A DNA stretch of 64,000 bases from an uncultured Blautia sp. (GCA_905209435.1 CAJLTE010000004.1:1-64000), one strand, 5' to 3'; positions 16,128 to 26,434 are shown, counted from the first letter of the stretch. Numbers and translations: made by a program. The notes: a model not told the origin generated them from the letters alone.

Positions 16128-18152
16128 ATGGATTTTAGAACTGATAAGCTGCTCCATGGCGGCGATTATAATCCTGAGCAGTGGTTAAAAAGACCGGATA
16201 TTTTGGAGAAGGATATTGATATGCTGGAGGAATCCGGATGTAATGTGGTAAGCATGGGAATGTTTTCATGGTCTACACTGGAACCGGAAGAAGGGGTATT
16301 TAACTTTGGATGGCTGCAGGAGATTATTGATAAACTTTATAAAAGAGGAATTTCCACAATTCTGTCTACACCGTCCGGTGCAAGACCAAAATGGATGGCT
16401 GATAAATATCCGGAAGTGCTTCGTGTAGATGAGACACGTCACAGAGCACTGTTTGGATTCAGACATAATCACTGCTATACTTCTCCTGTTTACAGAGAGA
16501 AGATCCATATCATTAACAAAAAAATGGCAGAGGAAATTGCTACACATCCGGGTGTGATCCTGTGGCATATTTCTAATGAGTACGGTGGAGAATGTCATTG
16601 CCCGCTTTGTCAGGAAGCATTTCGCAACTGGCTGAAAGAGAAATACCAGACCATCGAGAATCTGAATGATCAGTGGTGCACGACTTTCTGGAGCCACACT
16701 TATAACAGCTTTGACCAGATTGAAAGCCCGTCTAAGATTGGTGAGACTCAGCTTCATGCGTTGAATCTGGACTGGAAGAGATTTGTGACACATCAGACGG
16801 CTGATTTCATTCATCATGAGATCGAAGCAGTAAGAGAGGGCGGAAGCAATCTGCCGACAACTGCAAACCTGATGCATTATTTCGGTGGTCTGGATTACTT
16901 TAAGATCGCGAAGGAGATTGATGTAGTTTCATGGGATACTTATCCGACATGGCACAAAGAATCGCTGATCGATACTGCTTATGACAATGGAATGTGTCAC
17001 GATCTGATGCGTTCTCTGAAGGACAAACCGTTCTTACAGATGGAGTCCTGCCCGAGTTCAACCAACTGGCAGAGCGTCAGCAAGTTAAAGAAACCGGGAA
17101 TGCTTTTTGCGCAGTCCATGCAGGCAATCGCACATGGTGGTGATGCGTCTCTGTATTTCCAGATCCGTCAGAGCAGAGGTGCTTCTGAGAAGTTCCACGG
17201 AGCAGTGATCGATCATTACGGTGGAAAAGATACAAGAGTATTTAAAGAGGTTTCTGAAGTTGGAGAGACTCTGAAAAATTTACAGGAACTGACTGGAACA
17301 ACCATGAGCAGTTCGGTTGCCATGATCTATGACTGGGACAGCCAGTGGGCAATGGAAGACAGTCAGGGACCGAGAAATAAAGGGCTTCATTATCTGGAAG
17401 CCATGCTGAAATTCTACAGAGGTTTCCGTAAACAGGGTGTGAACGTAGACCTGATTGATATGACCTGTGATCTGGACAAATATAAAGTGCTGGCTCTGCC
17501 AATGGTCTATATGTTCAAGGAAGGTTTTGCGGAAAAGGTTCGCACATTTGTAGAGAATGGCGGTGTGCTGATCACAAGTTACTGGTCAGGAATCGCAGAT
17601 GATACAGACAGATGTTATCTGGAAGGAACTCCGCATGGTCTGATGGACGTACTTGGAATCAGAAGTGCTGAGATCGATGGCCTTTATGACTGGGAAGAGA
17701 ATTCGTTTGTTCCTGTACAGGGCAATGAACTTGGTATGGATAAGACCTATACATGTAAGTATCTGTGTGACCTTGTAGAGCTTCGTGGTGCACGTACTTT
17801 AATGACTTATGGAAGTGATTTTTATGAAGGAACTGCCTGCCTGACAGTCAATGAATATGGCAAAGGTAAGGCGTGGTATGTGGCAGCAGATGCTGACAAA
17901 GACTTCTACGGAGATTTTCTTGGAAAAGTGCTGAAAGACAGCGGTGTTTCCTGCAAAGTCAAGGGAGAAATCCCAGATGCACTGGAGATCACAGTGAGAG
18001 AGAACAAAAATGTGAAATACTATATTTACCAGAACTTCGGTACAGAGGCAGTAGAACTTCCTGTACCGGAAGGAGAGGTAAGCTGGATCTATGGCAATGG
18101 CAGTGACAAACTTAAAGTTTATGGTCTTGCAGTTGCAAAGGTTATCGTGTAA
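16128..18152 (+). CDS. Beta-galactosidase, GH42
   Basis: This 674-residue cytoplasmic glycoside hydrolase matches family GH42. Domain A, the TIM barrel (about 1-390), starts HGGDYNPEQWL. The acid/base is Glu151 in WHISNEYGG and the nucleophile Glu306 in LQMESCPSS. The structural zinc Cys set is present: Cys116, Cys156, Cys158 and Cys161. The trimerisation domain (about 390-600) and a small C-terminal beta domain follow. It would release galactose from imported beta-galactosides. It lies 178 bp after the TraX-like gene with AGAGGAG before ATG. No internal promoter is obvious. Confidence 0.95.
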   Translation: MDFRTDKLLHGGDYNPEQWLKRPDILEKDIDMLEESGCNVVSMGMFSWSTLEPEEGVFNFGWLQEIIDKLYKRGISTILSTPSGARPKWMADKYPEVLRVDETRHRALFGFRHNHCYTSPVYREKIHIINKKMAEEIATHPGVILWHISNEYGGECHCPLCQEAFRNWLKEKYQTIENLNDQWCTTFWSHTYNSFDQIESPSKIGETQLHALNLDWKRFVTHQTADFIHHEIEAVREGGSNLPTTANLMHYFGGLDYFKIAKEIDVVSWDTYPTWHKESLIDTAYDNGMCHDLMRSLKDKPFLQMESCPSSTNWQSVSKLKKPGMLFAQSMQAIAHGGDASLYFQIRQSRGASEKFHGAVIDHYGGKDTRVFKEVSEVGETLKNLQELTGTTMSSSVAMIYDWDSQWAMEDSQGPRNKGLHYLEAMLKFYRGFRKQGVNVDLIDMTCDLDKYKVLALPMVYMFKEGFAEKVRTFVENGGVLITSYWSGIADDTDRCYLEGTPHGLMDVLGIRSAEIDGLYDWEENSFVPVQGNELGMDKTYTCKYLCDLVELRGARTLMTYGSDFYEGTACLTVNEYGKGKAWYVAADADKDFYGDFLGKVLKDSGVSCKVKGEIPDALEITVRENKNVKYYIYQNFGTEAVELPVPEGEVSWIYGNGSDKLKVYGLAVAKVIV

Positions 18153-18173
18153 AATAAATAGCGATGGATGAGG

Positions 18174-18229
18174 AAATCCCTTCACTTTAAGCAGAGATTG
18201 AACTGCCTGGTGGAGGGGTTCTTTTTTTA
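18174..18229 (+). terminator. Terminator after GH42
   Basis: AATCCCTTCAC (18175-18185) pairs with GTGGAGGGGTT (18210-18220), including three G-T pairs, with an inner GCAG/CTGC stem; seven T follow. Confidence 0.75.
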
Positions 18230-18250
18230 CTCAGGGAGAGGCAAAAGAAT

Positions 18251-21200
18251 ATGATTTCAAAAGCGCAAATTAAATATCTGTCAGGTGCGGCATCCTATGT
18301 CAGAGGACAGGATGTTTACCGGACCGGAAAAGTTCTGGATATGGATGTACAGGATGTAGGAGCAAGTGATGAAATCATTGCTTCAGTACAGGGCAGCGGC
18401 AGAAATGTTTATGAAGTGGATATATCTGTAAATAAAGAAGAAAATGAAATAGAAAGCAGTTATTGTGACTGCCCGGCATATGGCGAATACAGCGGAATCT
18501 GCAAACATTGTGTGGCAGTTCTGTTAGAATACAATGATTATGTGGCTGAACAGAGACGGGCTATTGTCCGTGAGAATCTTGCGCAGATAAATGGTGTAAA
18601 AAAAGGTATGAGAATGCGCACCACTCCGGAACTTGCGCAGCTGTTGCAGAAACAGGCTGTTGCGAAATCATTACCACTGATTCAGGAGAGCACTTACGGA
18701 AAGGTAAGACTTGAGCCGTTCTTTACATTTGACGGCAGGAATTTTTATGTGGAGTTTAAAATTGGGGCAGGGAAGCTATATGTACTGAAAGATGTATTTG
18801 CATTTGAGCAGGCAATGGCAGAGCAGGAAAATTATAAATATGGAAAAAATCTGCAGTTTGTTCATACGGAGGAATCTTTTGATGAGGAGTCAAAACTGCT
18901 GGTAAAGTTTATACGGAAATGGGTGCAGAATCATAAAGCGCTTTACAGACCTGGTTCTTTGTATGGATATTATGGCAGTTCAATGGAGAAAGTAAGACAT
19001 ATAAACCTGAAGGGAAATGAGCTGGCAGAATTTCTGCTTTTGTTGGAGGGAAGAGTTCTGGAAGGCGAGGCCGTCGGTGAATATTGCAGGGAATGGCAGA
19101 TAACGACGAATCACCTGCCGAGACAGATGAAAATCAGAGGTTCTGAACAGGGGATTGAGTTGAGTGTTCACAAATTTTTGTGTGCAGGAATTACGGAGTT
19201 GTATCGGATTTATTTCTATGGAGACCAGATCTTTGTGGAAGATGCTTCAGAACTTCGGCCTGTTACAGATTTTATGGACAGTATGACTGCAGTACGGGGA
19301 GAGTCTGCGTTTATTGCGAATAATGATGTTCCGGCATTCTGCAAGGATCTTTTGCCGGTGCTGCAGAAGTTTTATGAATGTGAGATAGAGAACTTTGATC
19401 CGGCAGATTATGGAATGTTGGAACCGGAGTTTAAGATTTATCTGGATGCACCTCAGGAGAATATGATCACTTGCAGACCTGAAGTTTATTACGGGGAAAA
19501 GCAGATTTCTCTGTATACGACTGAGGAGATCGCTATGCGCGATATGGCAAAGGAGGCGGTTCTGCGAAAGGTGATCCATGAGTATTCTAATGCTTTTGAT
19601 CCGGAGTCGCAGAGTTTTGCTATTGTGGATGATGATGAATTGATGTATGACCTGTTAATGTATGGAATACCAGCAATGCAGGCTATTGGTGACGTGTATA
19701 TATCTGATGCTCTGAAACGGATGGAAATAAGGTCTGCACCGAAGATTACAGTGGGGATTTCACTGAGTGGAAATCTGCTGGAGCTGACACTGACGGCAGG
19801 AGAAATGTCAAAGGATGAGCTGATCCAGATTCTTTCACGTTATAACAGGAAAAAGAAATTCTACCGGTTGAAGGATGGATCTTTTATTAATGCTGAGGAT
19901 TCAGGTCTTGATACAGTGGCAGAGCTAAAGGCAGGACTGCAGCTTACAGATAAACAAATGAAACAGGATACGATTGAAGTGCAGAAGTACAGAGCTCTTT
20001 ATCTGGACGGGCAGTTGAAGGAGAGTCCTTTTGTTGCGGCAGTAAAGGATAAAGCATTCCGGTCACTGGTGAGAAATATGAAGACTGTTGAAGACAATGA
20101 TTTCGAAGTACCGGAGAGTCTGGATAAAGTTCTGAGAGAGTATCAGAAGAGGGGATTTCTGTGGATCAAAACGCTGAAATATAACGGATTTGGAGGAATA
20201 CTTGCGGATGATATGGGACTTGGAAAAACATTACAGGTAATTGCATTTCTGCTGTCGGAATTTAAGGAAAGAGAAGTAAATGTAGCGGAGAATGAAGCCG
20301 TACCGGGAGCCGATATGGTGGAGGATGCAACCGGGCAGTATGAAAAGAAGCAGAGAAATGCTTTAATTGTAGCTCCTGCATCTTTGGTCTATAACTGGAG
20401 CAGTGAGATTCAGAGATTTGCACCTGAACTGACTGCGAAAATGGTGACGGGAACTGCGGCTGAGCGAAGAAAGATTCTGGCAGAGGCAGCTCCTGCAGAT
20501 ATTCTTTTGACTTCCTATGATCTGCTGAAAAGAGATATCAGTGAATATGAGAAGTATAAGTTCCGGTGTGAAATTATAGATGAAGCCCAGTATATCAAGA
20601 ATGCAAATACCCAGGCTGCGAAAGCAGTAAAAGAAGTTCAGGCTGATTTCAGACTGGCGCTTACAGGAACTCCGGTGGAGAATCGTCTGAGTGAACTGTG
20701 GAGTATTTTTGATTATCTGATGCCCGGTTTTCTTTACAGTTATAAGAAGTTTCGCGAAGAGGTAGAAATTCCGGCAGTTCAGAATTCGGATGAAGATGCT
20801 ATGAAGCGATTACAGAAAATGATCCGTCCGTTTGTACTTCGAAGATTGAAGAAAGAAGTGCTTACAGATCTGCCTGATAAACTGGAAGAGAATATGTTTG
20901 TACAGCTTACAGGAGAGCAGCAGAAGCTTTATGATGCACATGTGAAACGTATGATGCTGATGCTGGATAAGCAGTCGGAAGAAGAATTTAAGTCCTCAAA
21001 GATTACAATTCTGGCAGAGCTGACAAAACTGCGTCAGATCTGTTGTGATCCATCACTGGTTTTCGTAGATTATAAAGCCGATTCTGCCAAAGTGGATATG
21101 TGTCTGAATATGATAAGAAATGCAGTGGAGAGCGGGCATAAAATTCTGCTATTTTCACAGTTTACAACTATGCTTGACCATCTTGCGAAGCGCCTTGAAG

Positions 21201-21598
21201 AGGAAAAAATCAGCTATTATATGCTGACTGGTTCTACAAGCAAGGAGAAGCGTGCGCAGATGGTAGAAAACTTTAACGAAGATGAGACTCAGGTATTCTG
21301 CATTTCCCTGAAAGCTGGTGGAACTGGATTAAATCTGACTGCAGCGGATATTGTAATTCATTTTGATCCGTGGTGGAATCTGGCAGTGCAGAATCAGGCA
21401 ACAGACAGAGCACACAGGATCGGGCAGAAGAATGTGGTGAATGTGTATAAGCTGATCGTGAAAGATACGATTGAAGAAAATATCCTGAAACTGCAGGAGA
21501 AGAAACGTGAACTGGCGGATCAGATCCTGGAGGGCGAAGGATTGAATGTCAGCAGTCTTACCAGAGAAGAGCTGATGGAACTGCTTTCCGGAAACTAA
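18251..21598 (+). CDS. SNF2-family ATPase with SWIM zinc finger
   Basis: This 1115-residue protein is a bacterial SNF2/RapA-like DNA translocase. A SWIM zinc finger (about residues 73-92, CDCPAYG...CKHC) is followed by a large helicase-associated region (about 180-600). The SNF2 ATPase comes next, with Walker A DDMGLGKT near 655 and DEAQ box near 777. The C-terminal RecA-like domain has LLFSQFTTMLDH, GTGLNLTAA and TDRAHRIGQ. It probably remodels protein-DNA or transcription complexes; no precise role is established for this group. It is monocistronic, flanked by the GH42 terminator and the spoVT promoter region. Confidence 0.93.
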   Translation: MISKAQIKYLSGAASYVRGQDVYRTGKVLDMDVQDVGASDEIIASVQGSGRNVYEVDISVNKEENEIESSYCDCPAYGEYSGICKHCVAVLLEYNDYVAEQRRAIVRENLAQINGVKKGMRMRTTPELAQLLQKQAVAKSLPLIQESTYGKVRLEPFFTFDGRNFYVEFKIGAGKLYVLKDVFAFEQAMAEQENYKYGKNLQFVHTEESFDEESKLLVKFIRKWVQNHKALYRPGSLYGYYGSSMEKVRHINLKGNELAEFLLLLEGRVLEGEAVGEYCREWQITTNHLPRQMKIRGSEQGIELSVHKFLCAGITELYRIYFYGDQIFVEDASELRPVTDFMDSMTAVRGESAFIANNDVPAFCKDLLPVLQKFYECEIENFDPADYGMLEPEFKIYLDAPQENMITCRPEVYYGEKQISLYTTEEIAMRDMAKEAVLRKVIHEYSNAFDPESQSFAIVDDDELMYDLLMYGIPAMQAIGDVYISDALKRMEIRSAPKITVGISLSGNLLELTLTAGEMSKDELIQILSRYNRKKKFYRLKDGSFINAEDSGLDTVAELKAGLQLTDKQMKQDTIEVQKYRALYLDGQLKESPFVAAVKDKAFRSLVRNMKTVEDNDFEVPESLDKVLREYQKRGFLWIKTLKYNGFGGILADDMGLGKTLQVIAFLLSEFKEREVNVAENEAVPGADMVEDATGQYEKKQRNALIVAPASLVYNWSSEIQRFAPELTAKMVTGTAAERRKILAEAAPADILLTSYDLLKRDISEYEKYKFRCEIIDEAQYIKNANTQAAKAVKEVQADFRLALTGTPVENRLSELWSIFDYLMPGFLYSYKKFREEVEIPAVQNSDEDAMKRLQKMIRPFVLRRLKKEVLTDLPDKLEENMFVQLTGEQQKLYDAHVKRMMLMLDKQSEEEFKSSKITILAELTKLRQICCDPSLVFVDYKADSAKVDMCLNMIRNAVESGHKILLFSQFTTMLDHLAKRLEEEKISYYMLTGSTSKEKRAQMVENFNEDETQVFCISLKAGGTGLNLTAADIVIHFDPWWNLAVQNQATDRAHRIGQKNVVNVYKLIVKDTIEENILKLQEKKRELADQILEGEGLNVSSLTREELMELLSGN

Positions 21599-21800
21599 TG
21601 TGACAACAAGTTGATTCTTGAAACAATTTTGTCGGTACATGAAATGTCTGGTTGCTGTTACATGGGATTTTTTGTAAATACAGAAATGTATATTCTCCCT
21701 GTTTTTCCACATAATAACCATACAACATATGATATGGAAAATAAAAGGATACAAAGACAGTAAACTTCGATAAAAAGAAAAACAGGAGGAAAAAAAGTGC

Positions 21801-22349
21801 ATGAAAGCTACAGGAATCGTTCGGCGTATTGATGACCTGGGACGTGTGGTCATTCCTAAGGAAATCAGAAGAACATTACGGATAAAAGAAGGAACTCCGC
21901 TGGAAATTTTTACGGACCGGGAGGGTGAGATCATTCTGAAGAAATATTCACCTATTGGGGAACTGAATATTTTTGCAAAGGAATATGCGGAAGCGTTGGC
22001 ACAGTCAAGTGGAATGGTTGCGTGTATTACAGATCATGATCAGGTAGTTGCGGCAGCAGGCCAGGGAAGCAGAGAATATATGGGAAAACCTATCAGTAAG
22101 GCGCTTGAGGAAACGATTTCTGAGAGAGGTTCCGTGTTTGCCAATGGAAATGACAGAAGCAGGATTCCGGTAACGCAGGAACAGAGAGAGCCGTTGTATT
22201 CCCAGATCATGCAGCCGATCATCAGTGCAGGAGATGCAGTTGGTTCTGTGCTTTTGCTGGGAAAGAATGAACGGGATGTGATGGGTGAGTCGGAGAAAAT
22301 GCTCATCAAGACTGCAAGTGGCTTTCTGGGACGGCAGATGGAGCAGTGA
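21801..22349 (+). CDS. spoVT: Stage V sporulation protein T
   Basis: The 182-residue transcription regulator has an N-terminal AbrB swapped-hairpin DNA-binding domain (about residues 1-50, GIVRRIDDLGRVVIPKEIRRTL) and a C-terminal GAF-like domain (about 55-182). This is the SpoVT architecture, and the length matches B. subtilis SpoVT. It tunes sigma-G-dependent gene expression in the forespore. The start is preceded by CAGGAGGA. Its own terminator follows, so it is a single-gene unit. Confidence 0.93.
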   Translation: MKATGIVRRIDDLGRVVIPKEIRRTLRIKEGTPLEIFTDREGEIILKKYSPIGELNIFAKEYAEALAQSSGMVACITDHDQVVAAAGQGSREYMGKPISKALEETISERGSVFANGNDRSRIPVTQEQREPLYSQIMQPIISAGDAVGSVLLLGKNERDVMGESEKMLIKTASGFLGRQMEQ

Positions 22350-22437
22350 ATACATGGAAATTTAGCTGACAATAAGTTTCCTGTATTTTTGTGCCAGGAA
22401 AACAGGGAGTGAACAAAAAAAGAATTAAGGGAAAATT

Positions 22438-22483
22438 AAGAGAATCTTCAGATGCAAAAGGTAGCAACTGGAGATTCTTTTTT
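22438..22483 (+). terminator. Terminator after spoVT
   Basis: AGAATCTTCAG (22441-22451) pairs with CTGGAGATTCT (22468-22478), one G-T pair, followed by TTTTTT. Confidence 0.75.
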
Positions 22484-22556
22484 GTATAATGAAAGAACAG
22501 TTAAAAGATGATCAGCTGTTTTCAAAATAGTTTATGTATTAAGGAGAATGAAATAG

Positions 22557-23759
22557 ATGATAGCAATATATCTGGCACCACTTTATCTTTTAGTGTGCAT
22601 CTATATTCTGCTGAGAACCCTGAACTGGATACAGGTGCTGCATATTGTTTTCCAGAATGTGTGGGTCTGCAGAGGAATTGGACTTGTATATCTGTTTGTT
22701 GTGTTTAGTATTTTGATTGCGTTTATGATGCCGGCTTCGGGATTTCGGAGATTTATGAAGCTTTTGAGTAATTACTGGCTTGGTGTGCTGGTATATACGA
22801 TCATGACTGTCGGTATTGCAGACGGGTTGAGACTGCTGTTGAAGTATCCGCTGAAGAATCTGAATTTTCCCGGAAGGACCTTACTTTTTGGAAATGTGGG
22901 GACTGGTGTTGTGGGGGCGGTCTGTGCGGTAATCATTACGACAGTCAGTATTTATGGTGTGATCAATGCGGGAAATATACAGACAACAAAGTATGATATT
23001 TCCATTGATAAAAAGGCCGGAAAGCTGGATTCGCTGAATGTGGTACTGATTGCGGATCTTCATCTGGGATATAATATTGGATGCCGTCAGATGGAGAAGA
23101 TGGTGGAGAAGATCAATGCGCAGAATCCTGATCTGGTTGTTGTTGCGGGAGATATTTTTGACAATGAATATGAAGCGTTGGACGACCCGGACAGACTGGC
23201 GGCAGTTTTGAGAGAAATCCAGTCAAAGTATGGTGTATATGCATGTTATGGAAATCATGATATTGAGGAGAAAATACTGGCTGGATTTACTTTTGGCGGA
23301 AAAGAGAAAAAAGAGAGTACCATAGAGATGGATTCATTTCTCGAAGATGCCGGATTTACGCTTCTCAGAGATGAGTATGTGCTGATTGATCATTCATTCT
23401 ATCTGTATGGACGACCGGACTATGAGAGGCCGGGACGTGGAATAGATGAGAGAAAAGATCCGCAGGAAATTACGGCGGACATGGATCTGTCTCTGCCTGT
23501 ACTGGTGATCGATCATGAGCCGAGAGAATTGCAGGAACTGGCAGATGCAGGCGTGGATGCGGATCTGTGCGGACATACCCACGACGGACAGCTTTTCCCG
23601 GGAAATCTTACGATTAAGTTGTTATGGGAGAATGCATACGGATACCTCAGGAAAGAAAATATGCATAATATTGTTACCTCCGGGGTAGGGCTTTTCGGAC
23701 CTAATATGAGAGTAGGTACGAAAAGCGAGATCTGTGATATTACAATGCATTTTGAGTAG
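22557..23759 (+). CDS. Membrane-anchored metallophosphoesterase (YkuE/YaeI type)
   Basis: The 400-residue protein has four N-terminal hydrophobic segments (about 1-140) and a calcineurin-like phosphoesterase domain (about 155-400). The metal motifs are in order: IADLHLG, AGDIFDNE, YGNHD, DHEP, and CGHTHDGQLFPG. Related proteins hydrolyse phospholipid or sugar-nucleotide phosphates outside the membrane; the substrate here is unknown. ATG follows AAGGAG. The last 20 bases overlap the end of the convergent carboxypeptidase gene, so no terminator separates them. Confidence 0.9.
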   Translation: MIAIYLAPLYLLVCIYILLRTLNWIQVLHIVFQNVWVCRGIGLVYLFVVFSILIAFMMPASGFRRFMKLLSNYWLGVLVYTIMTVGIADGLRLLLKYPLKNLNFPGRTLLFGNVGTGVVGAVCAVIITTVSIYGVINAGNIQTTKYDISIDKKAGKLDSLNVVLIADLHLGYNIGCRQMEKMVEKINAQNPDLVVVAGDIFDNEYEALDDPDRLAAVLREIQSKYGVYACYGNHDIEEKILAGFTFGGKEKKESTIEMDSFLEDAGFTLLRDEYVLIDHSFYLYGRPDYERPGRGIDERKDPQEITADMDLSLPVLVIDHEPRELQELADAGVDADLCGHTHDGQLFPGNLTIKLLWENAYGYLRKENMHNIVTSGVGLFGPNMRVGTKSEICDITMHFE

Positions 23760-24318
23760 GTTCCGGATTTTGTAAAGGCGCGCCAAATGTGGTGTAGTAT
23801 TCTTCAAGAGTAAGTCCTGTCAGTGTGAGACATCCGGCAAGCGGACGGGTTACATAGCGGATGTGCCAGGGTTCCCAGGGGATGCCTGTAACGGGTTCTT
23901 TATTTGCAGGATAGCGAATGATAAATCCATATAGAGAAGCATTTCGTTTGAGCCATTTTCCTTCAGGAGTTTCAGCAAATTCCGGGATAGGCTGATACTG
24001 GATTGATGGGCATGAAACATCCAGTGCAAGCCCGCTCTGATGCTCACTGGTGCCCGGAGCTGCGACATAAGGATTCCCGGTGTAGAGTTTCTGCTGACGT
24101 TTGTAGGAACGGTAACCGGAAATTCCGGTAATGATCAGAGATTCTTTCTGTGCTGCCTGTATCAGCATGAGAGCTGCATGGGCGGTACGGATTTCCAGGA
24201 GACGTTTGGGATCACCACAGGGTGCATCAAATGGAATTCCGATGTCAGTCAGATTCTCAGGAACATAGTCTGGTGGCAGAGGATGATCTTTGTTGATCAG
24301 ACGGGTATACAGATTCAT
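23740..24318 (-). CDS. D-Ala-D-Ala carboxypeptidase, VanY/M15B family
   Basis: The 192-residue protein is an M15B peptidase domain. The zinc and catalytic residues are seen in SEHQSGLALDVSC (His and Asp ligands) and PWEPWHIRYV (Glu base and third His). GYRSYKRQQKLY is the usual substrate-strand motif. No signal peptide or membrane helix is visible, unusual for a peptidoglycan enzyme, so it may be cytoplasmic (recycling) or exported by another route. It overlaps the convergent phosphoesterase gene by 20 bases. It lies downstream of the pncB terminator on the same strand. Confidence 0.88.
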   Translation of the reverse strand: MNLYTRLINKDHPLPPDYVPENLTDIGIPFDAPCGDPKRLLEIRTAHAALMLIQAAQKESLIITGISGYRSYKRQQKLYTGNPYVAAPGTSEHQSGLALDVSCPSIQYQPIPEFAETPEGKWLKRNASLYGFIIRYPANKEPVTGIPWEPWHIRYVTRPLAGCLTLTGLTLEEYYTTFGAPLQNPEPTQNAL

Positions 24319-24321
24319 AAG

Positions 24322-24367
24322 AAAAGCCCCCTTTCCCTTTTATGTCTATGAGGAAACGGGGGCTTTT
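24322..24367 (-). terminator. Terminator of pncB
   Basis: On the minus strand AAGCCCCCGTTTCC pairs with the GGAAAGGGGGCTT block and ends in TTTTC. It lies between pncB and the carboxypeptidase gene. Confidence 0.75.
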
Positions 24368-24448
24368 ATGTGAATTAAATTTTCTTCAGGCCTATAAAAA
24401 GTAATCTCCCAGAAGATAAACTGCAGATTTACTGCTTATGAGTGTAAA

Positions 24449-25912
24449 TCAGTCGAGAGATTTCTCACTCATTTCTTCAAGCAGATCTTTCTTCAGTTCC
24501 CAGAGTTTCTGAGAAAGGTCTACATATACTTTCTGCGGATTCACGAAACGTCTGGATTCATCCCAGAGAGTATTCTGCTCTTTCTGGCAGTAGTCACGAA
24601 GTTCCATAACAGATGGAGATTCGTATACACGTTTACCGGCTTTGATAACAGGAACGAGAAGTTCACGTACTTCGTAGGTTCCGCCAAGGAACTTGGTCTT
24701 CTTCCATGTGTCGATCGGGTCAAAGAGAACCATGTTTTCATCGGCATCTAATTTCTCGTCAACAAGGCAGATCAGGTCAGCTTTGATCTTGCCTGTTTTC
24801 TTGCTGTAGAGACGGTATACGGTCTTATTGCCAGGGTTGGTAACTTTCTCGGTATTTTCGGAAAGTTTAATCTTAGGAGTAAATTCGGTGCTGTCAGCGT
24901 CTTTAACAGCAGCAAGTTTATACACGCCTCCGAACGCTGGATTATCATCGGAAGTGATCAGTTTTGTTCCGACACCCCAGGAATTAATCTTTGCATCCTG
25001 AGCTTTCAGGCTTTCGATGAGATATTCATCCAGGTCACTGGATGCGGAAATGACCGCATCATCAAATCCGGCAGCAGCCAGCATCTTGTATGCTTCTTTG
25101 GAAAGGTAAGCAAGGTCACCGCTGTCGATACGGATACCGTATTTAGTAAGTGGAATACCTTCTTCACGCATTTCTTCAAACACACGGATCGCATTTGGAA
25201 CACCGGATTTGAGGACATCGTAGGTATCTACCAGTAAGGTGCATGCATTTGGATAAAGTTTTGCATAGGTTTTAAATGCAGTATATTCATCCGGGAAGCT
25301 CATGATCCAACTGTGGGCATGAGTACCGAGGACTGGTACGTCAAACATTTTGCCTGTGAGAACACAGGATGTACCTGCACAACCACCGATTACTGCAGCG
25401 CGGGCGCCAAAGATACCTGCATCCGGACCCTGAGCACGGCGAAGACCGAATTCCATGATAGCATCACCCTTTGCTGCGTAGCAGACACGTGCGGCTTTGG
25501 TAGCGATAAGGCTCTGGTGGTTAATAATGTTCAGGATTGCTGTTTCTACAAGCTGTGCTTCCATAATAGGTGCTACAACTTTGACAAGCGGTTCTCGCGG
25601 GAATACAACAGTTCCTTCAGGAATTGCATAGATATCGCCTGTGAACTGGAAGTTACTTAAATATTCAAGGAAGTCTTCGTCAAAAATATTCAGATTTCTC
25701 AGATATTCGATATCTTCGTTTGTGAAGTGAAGGTTCTCAATGTACTCAATCATCTGCTCGAGTCCGGCTGTGATGGCAAAAGCGCCGCCGCATGGATTGG
25801 TGCGGTAAAACATATCAAAGATAACAGTCTGGTTTGTCGGATTCTTAAAATAGCCCTGCATCATAGTAAGCTCGTAAAGGTCTGTGAGCAGAGTCAGGTT
25901 ATTTGCTCTCAT
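24449..25912 (-). CDS. pncB: Nicotinate phosphoribosyltransferase
   Basis: The 487-residue enzyme joins nicotinate to PRPP for NAD salvage (Preiss-Handler route). The family signature NLTLLTDLYELTMMQGYF opens the protein. The core has MEFGLRRAQGPD and the IGGCAGTSCV and GTHAHSWIMSF segments around the active-site His, with IDSGDLAYLSKEA further on. The length is normal for the Gram-positive group. The start ATG follows AAGGAG. The 5' leader is long (about 200 bases) and structured. Confidence 0.95.
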   Translation of the reverse strand: MRANNLTLLTDLYELTMMQGYFKNPTNQTVIFDMFYRTNPCGGAFAITAGLEQMIEYIENLHFTNEDIEYLRNLNIFDEDFLEYLSNFQFTGDIYAIPEGTVVFPREPLVKVVAPIMEAQLVETAILNIINHQSLIATKAARVCYAAKGDAIMEFGLRRAQGPDAGIFGARAAVIGGCAGTSCVLTGKMFDVPVLGTHAHSWIMSFPDEYTAFKTYAKLYPNACTLLVDTYDVLKSGVPNAIRVFEEMREEGIPLTKYGIRIDSGDLAYLSKEAYKMLAAAGFDDAVISASSDLDEYLIESLKAQDAKINSWGVGTKLITSDDNPAFGGVYKLAAVKDADSTEFTPKIKLSENTEKVTNPGNKTVYRLYSKKTGKIKADLICLVDEKLDADENMVLFDPIDTWKKTKFLGGTYEVRELLVPVIKAGKRVYESPSVMELRDYCQKEQNTLWDESRRFVNPQKVYVDLSQKLWELKKDLLEEMSEKSLD

Positions 25913-26160
25913 AATAGCTCTCCTTTTTTGTTAATAATAATGTCTCATTGTCAGGAGCATATTATTATTAAAATTTCTTGTTGAAATATTTCTCCGGCTG
26001 CTTCTTTTGTCCGCAGGCGGTAATGATTTGTTACTTTTCATAATGGTAATAGTTCGTGAACCGCTGAAAAGTGATCGTTGCTGTTCAGCAAAGAATTTTA
26101 TCGTGAACAGAAATAAGTTGTTATTGATTATAGCATAATTTTGCCCGGAGTACATAAAAA
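25913..26160 (-). promoter_or_regulatory. Long leader and probable promoter of pncB
   Basis: On the minus strand an extended -10 box TGCTATAAT (-10 core at 26128-26133) sits about 215 bases before the pncB start, with no good -35. The leader contains an inverted repeat GCTGAA...TTCAGC near 26060-26095. I cannot match it to a known riboswitch. Confidence 0.4.
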
Positions 26161-26235
26161 AAGTCCAGGAAATAGGCGGTATTTTCGCTTTTTTGAAGAA
26201 AAATAAAAAAAATTAAAAAAATTTCAAAAAAGGGG

Positions 26236-26264
26236 TTGCATTTTTTGAAAGACTATTATATAAT
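26236..26264 (+). promoter_or_regulatory. Promoter of the tRNA-Gln gene
   Basis: TTGCAT (26236-26241) and TATAAT (26259-26264) are 17 bases apart, 40 bases before the tRNA. Confidence 0.68.
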
Positions 26265-26303
26265 ACCAATTGTCGCGAACGAAGTAGCGAAAACAAAACA
26301 TAA

Positions 26304-26375
26304 AGGGCTATCGCCAAACGGTAAGGCAACGGACTCTGACTCCGTCAGTTCAAGGTTCGAATCCTTGTAGCCCTG
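26304..26375 (+). tRNA. tRNA-Gln (CTG)
   Basis: The full cloverleaf is visible: acceptor AGGGCTA/TAGCCCT, anticodon stem ACGGA/TCCGT around loop CTCTGAC (anticodon CTG), and T-arm with GGTTCGAATCC. The discriminator is G and CCA is not encoded. Confidence 0.93.
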
Positions 26376-26380
26376 CTAAA

Positions 26381-26409
26381 TGAGGCACCTCGGAAGAGGT
26401 GCTTTTTTG
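26381..26409 (+). terminator. Terminator of tRNA-Gln
   Basis: GCACCTC-GGAA-GAGGTGC is followed by six T. Confidence 0.88.
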
Positions 26410-26434
26410 TATCTTTGAAATTAGGAAGAAAATG